The notes beneath the pieces are model-generated. The model was not told where the DNA came from. It did not search any database and worked only from the letters and a program-made list of their open reading frames with translations. Shown here piece by piece: positions 26,662 to 34,359 of a stretch of DNA of 64,000 nt. The DNA is from Enterococcus alcedinis (GTDB lineage Bacteria; Bacillota; Bacilli; Lactobacillales; Enterococcaceae), in contig NZ_BMDT01000003.1 in the NCBI RefSeq assembly GCF_014635985.1, forward strand, positions 168,327-232,326, given 5' to 3'. Both the position numbers and the translations under genes were made by a program. Numbering within the stretch: the stretch's first letter is position 1; the number at the start of each line of letters is the position of its first letter.

Positions 26662-27356
26662 TAAAAAAATACCTCCGCAGCGTTGAAGAGTTGATTGTAT
26701 TGCTCTTGGAGATTTTCGGTGACACTATTTGTTTCGTGCAATTGCCCCTCATGTAAAAAAGCCACTTTCGTACATAATTCAGCAATGTTCCCTAAATTAT
26801 GAGAGGACATCATCATCGTTTTGCCACGTTTGACGAATGATTGAATCAATGAATTGAAAAGTTGAATATTCGTAGGGTCCAAACCATTTAAAGGCTCATC
26901 AAACAAGAGCACTCGGGCATCGCTGATATAATATAAAGAAAGCAGTAATTGTTGTTTCATCCCTAATGACAGTTGTCGTACTTTCTTATGTTCAAAACGG
27001 TCGATATGGAAAATAGTTAATGTGTCGGTGACCGATAAATCGGATTGCCAAAGGTCTTTAACCATCTCTAAGTGTTGTTGAACCGTTAAATCAGGGTACA
27101 AGTTTTGAGAACTTTCAAGGAAAAAGACTTCTTTTAAATAGGCCTCTCGCTGTTTTTCATAAGCAATCGAATCATTCAACACGAAAGAACCCGATTCTCG
27201 AGGAACTAATCCGACGATACTGTTGAGAAAAGTAGTCTTCCCAGAACCATTCGGCGCAATTAATCCTAAGACTTCGCCTTCGTTCAATTGGAGCGTTAAG
27301 TGATTCAATACTTGCTGTTTTTTATAACGGACCGTTAAATTCGATATTTCTAACAT
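26661..27356 (-). CDS. ABC transporter ATPase
   Basis: 231 residues. Walker A APNGSGKTT near 37-45, signature LSLGMKQQ (a common variant of LSGGQ in drug/lantibiotic-immunity ATPases), Walker B VLLFDEPLNGLDP near 152-164, His switch SSHN. First gene of a three-gene exporter operon with two permeases. The LSxGMKQ form is typical of CcmA/BcrA/NodI-type ATPases that pair with ABC-2 permeases. Confidence 0.85.
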   Translation of the reverse strand: MLEISNLTVRYKKQQVLNHLTLQLNEGEVLGLIAPNGSGKTTFLNSIVGLVPRESGSFVLNDSIAYEKQREAYLKEVFFLESSQNLYPDLTVQQHLEMVKDLWQSDLSVTDTLTIFHIDRFEHKKVRQLSLGMKQQLLLSLYYISDARVLLFDEPLNGLDPTNIQLFNSLIQSFVKRGKTMMMSSHNLGNIAELCTKVAFLHEGQLHETNSVTENLQEQYNQLFNAAEVFF

Positions 27357-27433
27357 ATGTACCTCCCTAAAATCGCTGATGTTGTTTTTTTACTTATTGT
27401 TAAATATATCAATCTTTTATCGTAATGAAAAGA

Positions 27434-27468
27434 TAAAAACTGACTTCGTATAACGAAGCCAGTTTTTA
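27434..27468 (-). terminator. terminator after the 99-residue secreted protein gene
   Basis: AAAAACTG-CTTCG pairs with CGAAG-CAGTTTTT (one internal mismatch), directly after the stop codon and ~80 bp before the ATPase gene. Confidence 0.8.
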
Positions 27469-27768
27469 TTACCAAACATTATAAGTGTTTTGTCGTCTCC
27501 ATATCGTTGAAGTGCCCGAGGATGTTTGACTGATATTATTATAGCCAGTATGCTGGAAGTTAGTGTTGTAACGTAAGTCTCGAGTTGTTTTATCACGTTT
27601 TGGAGAATATGAACCATCTTTGTATTGAGTTACAGTAAAGTAATCTTCAACGACAGCAATTTTAATTCGGGGTGTTGGTGTTTGATCGGCAGAAACTTTA
27701 ATATTACTAGTGATGCCAATGGGGATAAAACTTAATGCAAGTAGAGATGAAATTACAATTTTTTTCAT
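27469..27768 (-). CDS. small secreted protein, possible bacteriocin-like
   Basis: 99 residues. A signal peptide is clear (KK head, hydrophobic ISSLLALSFIPIGITSN, cleavage likely after VSA-D near residue 28). The ~70-residue mature part has no cysteine, is rich in Tyr, Asn, Thr and Arg, and ends in NVW. No family recognised. AGGAAGG precedes ATG 27768. It lies downstream of a 16-codon peptide gene and upstream of an ABC-2 exporter, a setting typical for secreted antimicrobial or communication proteins. Confidence 0.65.
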   Translation of the reverse strand: MKKIVISSLLALSFIPIGITSNIKVSADQTPTPRIKIAVVEDYFTVTQYKDGSYSPKRDKTTRDLRYNTNFQHTGYNNISQTSSGTSTIWRRQNTYNVW

Positions 27769-27868
27769 AATTATTACCTTCCTCGTATGATATATTTAAT
27801 ATTTAAATTGCGATATTAAACCACAACAATATTTAAGGTCTATAAAAATATCGTTGGATATAGTTTAC

Positions 27869-27919
27869 TTACCTAGCATACCAAGGGAAATTTACTAAAA
27901 AATCTACAATATAGTTCAT
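27869..27919 (-). CDS. 16-residue hydrophobic peptide, candidate signalling peptide
   Basis: ATG 27919 to TAA 27869 encodes MNYIVDFLVNFPWYAR. The ribosome site TAGGAGTGA lies eight bases upstream, and a TATAAT (27949-27954 region) lies 30 bp upstream, so transcription and translation both look real. It has no signal sequence. It is divergent from an XRE/TPR regulator and 100 bp ahead of the secreted 99-residue protein, with no terminator seen between. Short, hydrophobic, aromatic-ended peptides beside Rgg/PlcR-type regulators are often their ligands; that role is inferred. Confidence 0.6.
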   Translation of the reverse strand: MNYIVDFLVNFPWYAR

Positions 27920-27980
27920 TTTTGTCACTCCTATTTTTTTATTTATTGATTATAATCTAGAAATTAAAAAATGGAGTAAT

Positions 27981-28002
27981 GAAACAATAATTGAAGAGTT
28001 TC
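27981..28002. promoter_or_regulatory. small dyad upstream of the peptide promoter
   Basis: GAAAC (27981-27985) and GTTTC (27998-28002) form an inverted repeat about 30 bp upstream of the TATAAT that serves the peptide gene. The -35 region there is poor, as expected of an activator-dependent promoter. Operator status is a guess. Confidence 0.25.
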
Positions 28003-28156
28003 TTTGGTGTATAGAATTTTTAATATATATTTTAATGCATAATGGATAAAAATATAGGAATACAAGACTTGATTGTGATAGAATAAGTTGAATAGAGTAA
28101 TCAAAGTATGGCTCTAAAAAATACACAGAGAAGTAGTTGAAAGGGAGGCAACTAAA

Positions 28157-29062
28157 ATGAAATCAAATTTAGGAAGAAAGATACGATTAGCCAGAGAAAA
28201 TCAAAAATTAACGCGCGAAATGGTTTGTGAAGACGAATCGAACATCACCATTCGACAGCTAGCTAGGATAGAATCAGGGGCGTCACTGCCAACTTTAACG
28301 AGACTCACCTTTCTAGCAAACAAGTTAAATCTCTCCTTAAGCTACCTCATTGATGAATCGTATATCACAGTACCAAAAGAATACCTCTTATTAAAAAATA
28401 AAATCATGAAGCAAACGATGTACAAAGATCCGACGCGAATAGAGAGGGTTAACCTATTGTTTGATCAAATGTACGATAAATTTTATGATCGCATTAGTGA
28501 AGAAGAACAATTGACTATTGATATTTTGAGAGCAACTACAGACATTTTAGTTTTTAATAACATTCAATTTGAATCAGGATTGCTAAAAGAATATTTTCCA
28601 CAAATGTTATTAAAAAAAGAACTACGAGAACTTGATTTTCTACTGATTTACCTATATCTCTTGTACACATATGGAAAAAGCACCTCTTATAAGTTGACGA
28701 GTACGACTAATGAGGTATTACAAAAAATAATCAATAACTCGAACAATTCGAATGATTCGAATGCATACCTTGCAATCAGGGTTCATATTTTTGCATTGCA
28801 CTTTTTATCTAAACTAAAAGACTATGAAACGTACAAACAATTGCTAGATATTTCCAAGACGATTTCTGAGGAGAATCAAGAATTTCAAAAGAAGCCCATC
28901 TTACAAATGATGGAAGGAAAGTACCTATTGTTTCATATGGGTGATATAAAAAAAGCGAAAGAAATGTATAGGATTGCTGCTAAAACAGCGAGGTTGCTAG
29001 GCGATAATATCGCGCACGATCACATATTATTAGAAATGGAAAAAGATTTAAAACGCTTATGA
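28157..29062 (+). CDS. XRE/TPR transcriptional regulator, RRNPP (PlcR/Rgg-like) type
   Basis: 301 residues. Residues 6-60 form a Cro/C1 helix-turn-helix (RLARENQKLTREMV... RQLARIESGASLPTL), and the rest is all-helical with repeated amphipathic pairs ending in a TPR-like unit (GDIKKAKEMYRIAAKTARLLGD). This is the plan of PlcR, PrgX and Rgg-type regulators, which bind short peptides in the helical domain. AAGGGAGG precedes ATG 28157. Divergent from a peptide gene and a secreted protein, the usual arrangement of a peptide pheromone circuit. Confidence 0.75.
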   Translation: MKSNLGRKIRLARENQKLTREMVCEDESNITIRQLARIESGASLPTLTRLTFLANKLNLSLSYLIDESYITVPKEYLLLKNKIMKQTMYKDPTRIERVNLLFDQMYDKFYDRISEEEQLTIDILRATTDILVFNNIQFESGLLKEYFPQMLLKKELRELDFLLIYLYLLYTYGKSTSYKLTSTTNEVLQKIINNSNNSNDSNAYLAIRVHIFALHFLSKLKDYETYKQLLDISKTISEENQEFQKKPILQMMEGKYLLFHMGDIKKAKEMYRIAAKTARLLGDNIAHDHILLEMEKDLKRL

Positions 29063-29930
29063 ATGCTAGTGAAAAAAGTTATTTATCAGCCGGTAGTTAA
29101 AATACGGGGACATAATAAGAGTACGGAGCCAATAATCAGGATGCTAATCTAATTATTGAAGCTGTGTCGTTATTTGTTTGTACGCTAAGTGAATTTGATT
29201 TGTCCAAGGAAAATAATTTTCTAATAAATCAGGTATTCTAAAGAAATCCCAATTAGGTAATTGTTCAATACAAAGTATCCTAAAAACATTTTAATCCCAA
29301 TATAAAACTTGAAAACGATCCGTTTTTCTACTGCAAATAAAAAGAGAGCATCATCAAATAGATCTAAATTACAAGTATCAGATATAACACTCGCAAGACC
29401 ATCGATTCCTCGACACATACCTATTTTCCCGCAAACAATAAAATATGTCTTATATAACTATAGTTAATCATAATGATTGACTTTTGCCTAAATACTCATT
29501 AAATTATATTGGTTAGCCTCGTTATAAATATGAAAGTCTGATCACCAATTTTTAACTGACAGGCTATTTTGGGTTTCTGTGCAGTATTCGATGGTAGTGA
29601 TAGTACACTATCCGTAAGGATAACTAGAGGTCGTATGTATTTATATCCGTGTTATTATTACCAACTTACATTAGTTTTCATCTAAAAACTAATGTATATA
29701 AATAGAAAAAGCAGTATCCAAGGATAGTCAAACTGCTCTTGGATACTGCCATATTAACATTTTGTGACCTTCCACCATCAATCAAAAACTTTTGTATCGG
29801 ATTTACAAAGGATTAAAAGAAGTTCAGTCTACATCAGACTCGATATTTTAATTTAAATAGTGGAGTGGATTTCCCAATTACACATAATTCGTGATACAAC
29901 CAGAGATGTATATTAGAATCTAATATCTGT
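29063..29930. other. 868-bp AT-rich gap with hairpins, no supported gene
   Basis: Open frames here lack ribosome sites. A 65-codon minus-strand frame (29221-29418) has CRGIDGLA, faintly like LanC-type proteins, and could be a gene remnant. Hairpins: ACATTAGTTTT / AAAACTAATGT (29668-29695) and the terminator at 29706-29749. Confidence 0.4.
29706..29749 (-). terminator. terminator of the FtsX-type ABC operon
   Basis: Perfect 12-bp stem GCAGTATCCAAG / CTTGGATACTGC followed on the minus strand by TTTTTC, ~180 bp beyond the ATPase stop. Confidence 0.75.
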
Positions 29931-30596
29931 TTAGTGTATATGTAATTGTTTGTCATTTAAAGTATAAACGTTATCGCAAATATTAGCGACAGCTGGATCG
30001 TGTGTGACCATTACAAAACTAGTATCTATCAATTTAATTTTTTGAAAAATATCTAAGACAATTGCCTCCGTTTCAAAATCTAAGGATCCTGTAGGTTCAT
30101 CAGCTAAAATAAGTTTTGGCTCAGTAATCAAAGCACGAGCAATTCCAGCTCGTTGTCTCTCCCCACCGGATAAAAAAGTGGGTTTCTCTAATAACAAATC
30201 CTGAATAGCCAGCTTTTCAGCTAAATGATGTACCTTATTTTCTATCATTTTTTTTTCTAGTCTGAGGTATTTTAAGGGCAATGCTATATTATCTAAAATA
30301 TTTTTACTGGCAATCATCGGGTTGTCTTGAAAAATAAAACCAATATTCTTGAGACGGTGTAAACTTAATTCATTCGCAGTCATATTTCTTAAATCATTTC
30401 CTTCGAAAAGGATCGTTCCTTTGTCAGTCTTGATTAATCCGGAAAGGGCTTTTAATAAAGTTGTTTTTCCACTGCCACTTTTCCCCATAATTGCAATTTT
30501 TTGACCAGCATTTAAACAGAGATTGAGATTCTGAAATAACTCTTTGTTGTTGCGACCGTCTTGTATAGTGAGTGAAAGATTTTTTACACTAATCAT
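29931..30596 (-). CDS. ABC transporter ATPase (LolD/MacB type)
   Basis: 221 residues. Walker A GKSGSGKTT near 37-45, Q-loop FIFQDN, signature LSGGERQRAGIARAL near 143-157, Walker B LILADEPTGSLD near 161-172, His switch THD. The ADEPTGSLD form is typical of MacB/LolD/FtsE-like ATPases that serve FtsX-fold permeases. It overlaps the upstream permease by 8 bp. Last gene of the operon that starts with the secreted 143-residue protein; bacteriocin immunity or export is inferred from context. Confidence 0.85.
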   Translation of the reverse strand: MISVKNLSLTIQDGRNNKELFQNLNLCLNAGQKIAIMGKSGSGKTTLLKALSGLIKTDKGTILFEGNDLRNMTANELSLHRLKNIGFIFQDNPMIASKNILDNIALPLKYLRLEKKMIENKVHHLAEKLAIQDLLLEKPTFLSGGERQRAGIARALITEPKLILADEPTGSLDFETEAIVLDIFQKIKLIDTSFVMVTHDPAVANICDNVYTLNDKQLHIH

Positions 30597-31848
30597 TTAT
30601 CATTCTCCATTTCTTTAAAGTGATTGTAGATGTTAAAAAGAAAATTAAGAAAAGACTGAAAGATACACCTAGTAAAGTAAATAGAAAGGTAAATGTAATT
30701 TTACCCAAGTAGTGAACGATACCTAAATTTAGGAAGAAAACAATAGATAAAATTACTAACTTTTCTATTAAAAAGTAATTTCTTAAATCTTTGTTTGTTG
30801 CACCAAATAATAAATGTAGTTGATAATTTTTTTTATCACGATGTAGCTCTAAATAAGAGAAAACCACAGTCATTGTCATTAATAGCATGATTGAAAAATA
30901 GACAACTATATTTAAAATTTTACGATTTTTAGAAATCGTAAAAAGAGCAGATGAGATATGAAAGGGAGAATTTCCTATCAATTGAATAGTCCCAACTTGA
31001 TAAGTATCGGCCATTTCATTGACAATCATATAGAGCTTTTCTTGTGATAATGAATTCGCAACTTGATAGTACCCATTAATGCCATTTAATAAATGCCTTT
31101 GAAAAAACAGAAAGTCCTCTTCATTCATTTGTTGAGGAATACTTTCAATAAATGGTAAAATAATATAAGTATCTAATAGATAATCGGTATTTTCATCAAA
31201 CGTCAAGCGTTCCCCTTGTTCAATAAAACCGATAACTTCTCCTTCGAAGTTCTTGAAAAGATAAGATAGTGGAATTTTATCGCCTAAAGAATAAAATTTA
31301 GAATAATCATTCCCTAAAAGAATCGGAATGTTATTTTTGTATTGATAGTCTGTTTTTTGAAAGCTTCTCCCAGCTATTAATCTTGGTTTGAAACGGTATA
31401 ATGTTTTCTCGTTTACTTGTAAAGAGTTATACATAAGTTGTTCTTTTTTGAGAGTGTCAATTTTATCAGCTATATTTTCGTAGTTAGCAATAAATTCAGT
31501 TCCTAAGTCGTTAGGTTCTAAAAGCCAAACTCCTTGACTGTTCATCACTTGATAGCTGCCGATAGGATTTTCTGATAATTCATGATACATTCCGTGAAGA
31601 TATCTGGTACTCTGAAGGTTCCTTAAAAAGATTTCTTCTGTTTCTCCTATCAAAGAGTCTACTAATTTATATGTTTCAGTATCTTCTAAAGATTTTCTGT
31701 CGATTTCACTCGTGTATTCTTGAGACAAGATATTAGAAATAGATAAGAGTGCAAATGAAAAAAATAAAAATAATGTATAAAGAAATAAGGAATTTTTTTT
31801 TCGTTGAAAGGCTTCGACAATTTCTAATAAAGCATCACTTAATTTCAT
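30589..31848 (-). CDS. FtsX-like ABC permease
   Basis: 419 residues from ATG 31848, behind GGAGGGG; the frame continues upstream to 31899 without a better start. One N-terminal TM (LYTLFLFFSFALLSI), a large outer domain (about 45-290), then three C-terminal TMs separated by a short loop (HLLFGATNKDLRNYF), which is the MacB/FtsX half-transporter plan. Overlaps the preceding permease gene by 14 bp. The two permeases look like halves of the single ~700-residue bacteriocin-associated membrane protein of lactococcin-972-type loci. Confidence 0.7.
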   Translation of the reverse strand: MKLSDALLEIVEAFQRKKNSLFLYTLFLFFSFALLSISNILSQEYTSEIDRKSLEDTETYKLVDSLIGETEEIFLRNLQSTRYLHGMYHELSENPIGSYQVMNSQGVWLLEPNDLGTEFIANYENIADKIDTLKKEQLMYNSLQVNEKTLYRFKPRLIAGRSFQKTDYQYKNNIPILLGNDYSKFYSLGDKIPLSYLFKNFEGEVIGFIEQGERLTFDENTDYLLDTYIILPFIESIPQQMNEEDFLFFQRHLLNGINGYYQVANSLSQEKLYMIVNEMADTYQVGTIQLIGNSPFHISSALFTISKNRKILNIVVYFSIMLLMTMTVVFSYLELHRDKKNYQLHLLFGATNKDLRNYFLIEKLVILSIVFFLNLGIVHYLGKITFTFLFTLLGVSFSLFLIFFLTSTITLKKWRMIND

Positions 31849-32812
31849 CAATACCCCTCCAATTTCGTAAGAAAACCCAGATGAAAATACCTGTAGCACT
31901 ACCGACTATAACTAGCTGCGAGAAGAAAAATTGAGTAGTAAATGTTGTAATGGAATCATAGATCAATTTTTTAAACGGAAAATAGAGAATACTAAAGGTA
32001 AGTATACTTTCGACAAACCAAATAAGTAACAAATATTTCAATTCTTCTACTAAAACAATTTGTTGAGGAATTCCTATCATTTGTTTTAAATATTGTGTCG
32101 ATTTTGATAAAGAGAGATAGAAAGATAGGCAGATTCCAATTCCAAATAAACATAATAGTTGAAATGAATAACGTAAGATATTGTTATTGTTTTTTTTGTT
32201 TTTAGGATTATACACCTTGGAATCATCGGAGTAAGTGATAGCCGAGATATTATCGTTGAGTGTCTCTTGCAACATGTTCATCGTGGTTTGATTTGAATTT
32301 ATTTGATAAACACCCAAGGTTTGATTTTTTGTCAAGGAATTTAGATTAACTAAGGCCATCCTAGATAAATTTTTTGAGTAATCACCATTTAAAATACCGA
32401 TAATTTCATATTCTTTTCCTTCAATCTGGATGCTCTGATCAACCATGTTTTCTTTAAGTAATTCGGCGCCAATAATTGCTCGGTTTTTTCCATCAAAAAA
32501 ATCGGTATGGATAAAGTTTCTCCCTTTTATAAGAGGAAGCTCCCACTTGTAATTAGTATAAATTGCTTTGGAGTAAAAATTTGATTCTAGCGTTTTAACC
32601 ACGAGGATGTCTTTTTGATTACTTAATAAATCTCCCCACATTTTGGAATCTAAATCCTTGTTAACCATTAAACGTACAGATTCTTTTGAAACGAAATTAT
32701 TTGAAATAAAATCTAGATTTTTTTGATGGAAAAAATAAAACAATGAAAAAGCATTGATAATCGTTGCAATAAGAAAAATAAAGTTTGTCACAAAAAAAAG
32801 TTTTTTTCGCAA
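31835..32812 (-). CDS. FtsX-like ABC permease, first half
   Basis: 325 residues, start taken as TTG 32812, nine bases after GAGG; TTG 32827 is an alternative. One N-terminal TM (FFVTNFIFLIATIINAFSLF), an outer domain to about 205, and three C-terminal TMs (LLCLFGIGICLSFYLSL; LLIWFVESILTFSILYF; LVIVGSATGIFIWVFL). Partner of the following permease. A 15-bp hairpin lies between it and the secreted-protein gene. Confidence 0.65.
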   Translation of the reverse strand: MRKKLFFVTNFIFLIATIINAFSLFYFFHQKNLDFISNNFVSKESVRLMVNKDLDSKMWGDLLSNQKDILVVKTLESNFYSKAIYTNYKWELPLIKGRNFIHTDFFDGKNRAIIGAELLKENMVDQSIQIEGKEYEIIGILNGDYSKNLSRMALVNLNSLTKNQTLGVYQINSNQTTMNMLQETLNDNISAITYSDDSKVYNPKNKKNNNNILRYSFQLLCLFGIGICLSFYLSLSKSTQYLKQMIGIPQQIVLVEELKYLLLIWFVESILTFSILYFPFKKLIYDSITTFTTQFFFSQLVIVGSATGIFIWVFLRNWRGIDEIK

Positions 32813-32841
32813 TAAAATTCGCCTCAATTCTAAAAATATTG

Positions 32842-32885
32842 ATAAAGAAGTATACCCGATATTTAAGTCTGGTATACTTCTTTAT
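32842..32885. terminator. intercistronic hairpin (partial terminator)
   Basis: ATAAAGAAGTATACC pairs perfectly with GGTATACTTCTTTAT (15 bp, 14-base loop) right after the secreted-protein gene. The following minus-strand sequence (CAATATTTTT) is only moderately T-rich, so some read-through into the ABC genes is expected. Confidence 0.7.
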
Positions 32886-32908
32886 TTAGAGCTGATTTTT
32901 TAGAAATA

Positions 32909-33340
32909 TTAACTTCCCCAATAACTATATGCTACTAAATCAGGAACTCCAGAAGCTTCAGCATATGAAAGCTCGTAACCATATTGTCTACCAGAGTCTA
33001 CTCTAACTGTTCCGATAAATCGTAATTTTAATTGTGCACGTGAATAATGATAAACATTTCTCCAAAATGTTTGTGCATAAGCTGTTTTATTACCAGTTGT
33101 ATTGTCTTTAGTACCGCCATTATGCCAAAAATCGTTTGAAGCTGTGGAAATATTCAAAGAATTATGGCTGACTGGCTTATTTCCAAATTCGCCTTCCCCT
33201 TCTATCCAACCACCAGAAAATACAGAGTTAATAGTATCACTCGACTCACTTGCTCTAGTTATCTGTGGCTGAAATGAAAGTATTCCGATAACAAATACCC
33301 CCATTAAAAAGAAACCTGTAATACTTTTCTTTAAAAGCAT
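32909..33340 (-). CDS. secreted small protein, candidate lactococcin-972-like bacteriocin
   Basis: 143 residues from ATG 33340, behind AAAGGGGG; ATG 33385 upstream lacks a ribosome site. Signal peptide: KK head, FFLMGVFVIGILSF core, cleavage near ITRAS (about residue 28). The mature part is Gly/Asn/Tyr-rich, cysteine-free, starts with a GGW segment and has FWRNVYHYSRAQLKL and DSGRQYGYELSY, ending YWGS. Lactococcin 972 precursors also begin GGxW after the signal and are followed by a membrane protein and an ATPase, but the rest does not match closely. Function inferred from context. Confidence 0.55.
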   Translation of the reverse strand: MLLKKSITGFFLMGVFVIGILSFQPQITRASESSDTINSVFSGGWIEGEGEFGNKPVSHNSLNISTASNDFWHNGGTKDNTTGNKTAYAQTFWRNVYHYSRAQLKLRFIGTVRVDSGRQYGYELSYAEASGVPDLVAYSYWGS

Positions 33341-33366
33341 TCTTATCCCCCTTTCTTTTTTAATAC

Positions 33367-33409
33367 TCACTAATAGTACATGCACATCATTATAAAGTAA
33401 TATTAGTGA
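33367..33409 (-). promoter_or_regulatory. promoter with flanking inverted repeat
   Basis: On the minus strand TATAAT (33389-33394) lies ~50 bp upstream of the secreted-protein start. It is bracketed by a 9-bp inverted repeat, TCACTAATA (33367-33375) and TATTAGTGA (33401-33409). The -35 is poor. The arms could bind a regulator across the -10. Confidence 0.5.
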
Positions 33410-33420
33410 TTGGATACATA

Positions 33421-33486
33421 TTATATTAAATAAGGCGAAAAAAACATGACATTAATGTCATGTTTTTTTCGCCTTATTTAATATAA
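33421..33486. terminator. perfect 66-bp palindrome (bidirectional terminator-like)
   Basis: 33421-33453 is the exact reverse complement of 33454-33486, with no loop. It contains A7 and T7 tracts and a CATGACATTAATGTCATG core. It follows the decayed lipoprotein gene and precedes the promoter of the secreted protein. Confidence 0.85.
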
Positions 33487-33565
33487 GAGTAAGCTATAGG
33501 ATTAATGTTTAAAAATAAAAAGTAGAAAATCATAAAATTATTCAACAATCGTAAATGGGATGTTT

Positions 33566-33904
33566 TTAATCTCGCTGATCTTTTGGAGTATAATTTTCAA
33601 CTACCATGTATTGGGTCACTTGTTTCTTTTTTGTTTCAGTAATTGTAAAATGAGCATCGATTTTATTGAAATAAACATTAGGGACTTGTTTGGAGTCGAG
33701 ATTAGATGCTTGGATTTGAGCGGCTGAAAGTAACCCTATCCCAGTTTCAATTGCGATTGGCTGGTCGTAACGGTTGCTGTAAGGGTGATGTCTATGACGC
33801 TTTTATTTTCCAGTTCTAAATATCGGTGGTGTTCCCTGCAGTTGAACAGGAAGTTAAGAAAAAGAATAAAACGAAAATCGCGAAGAAATTCTTTTTTTTT
33901 TCAT
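33566..33904 (-). pseudogene. decayed lipoprotein gene
   Basis: AAAGGG then ATG 33904 opens MKKK, but the lipoprotein signal continues only in another frame (NFFAIFVLFFFLTSCSTAGN, with lipobox LTSC). A stop follows, then ELENKSVIDITLTATV in the first frame, a TAG, then GLLSAAQIQASNLDSK to ...VTQYMVVENYTPKDQRD in a further frame, ending at TAA 33566. At least two frameshifts and two stops break one original ~110-residue lipoprotein. No intact family member recognised. Confidence 0.7.
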
Positions 33905-34042
33905 GGTAGATATCCCTTTCTTTCTATGAAGGAATCAAGTGTGTACTATCTATGCAATCATTTTTTTGTTAAAAAATACTCGATGTCATCTTTAGCGGAA
34001 GTAGCTTCTTTCTATTCTTTTTAACGGTTTGGAATCTATCTA

Positions 34043-34071
34043 TTGACAAGTGTAATCGAAAGGTTTATAGT
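34043..34071 (+). promoter_or_regulatory. copZA promoter with CopY-type operator
   Basis: TTGACA (34043-34048), 17-bp spacer, TATAGT (34066-34071). The cop box GACAAGTGTA (34045-34054) fits KACANNTGTA fully and overlaps the -35, so a CopY-type repressor would block RNA polymerase until copper releases it. Confidence 0.8.
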
Positions 34072-34125
34072 AAAGAAGAATTAATGATTACGTTCGTAAA
34101 CGAAATTAAAAATTAGGAGTGAAGA

Positions 34126-34332
34126 ATGATGGAAAAAACATATACAGTAGCAAACATGAAGTGTGAGGGTTGTGCGAGTAATATTCGTAAAGCATTGAGT
34201 GAAGTCGCAGGTGTCAATGAATTAGCGATCGATGTGGCAACTAAAACAGTCAAGGTTCAATTTGATGAAACAACGGTCAATGAACAAACGATACAATCAG
34301 CATTTACAACTGCCGGCTATCCAGCAGTTTAA
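34126..34332 (+). CDS. copZ: copper chaperone CopZ
   Basis: 68 residues, a single HMA domain with the Cu(I) site MKCEGC (Cys13, Cys16). It carries copper in the cytoplasm to CopA and to the repressor. ATG 34126 or ATG 34129, both behind TAGGAGTGA. 27 bp from copA, one operon under the CopY-type operator. No copY gene is adjacent, unlike enterococcal copYZAB. Confidence 0.92.
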   Translation: MMEKTYTVANMKCEGCASNIRKALSEVAGVNELAIDVATKTVKVQFDETTVNEQTIQSAFTTAGYPAV

Positions 34333-34359
34333 GTCAGAGAGATAGGGGAGAGTGTTTAA

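Noticed and set aside
29221-29418. 65-codon minus-strand frame with CRGIDGLA, LanC-like at first sight
   Set aside because: No ribosome site, too short for LanC, and no zinc-ligand pattern beyond this string; at most a remnant.
33785-34024. 79-codon plus-strand frame
   Set aside because: It is the complement of the decayed lipoprotein gene and has no ribosome site.
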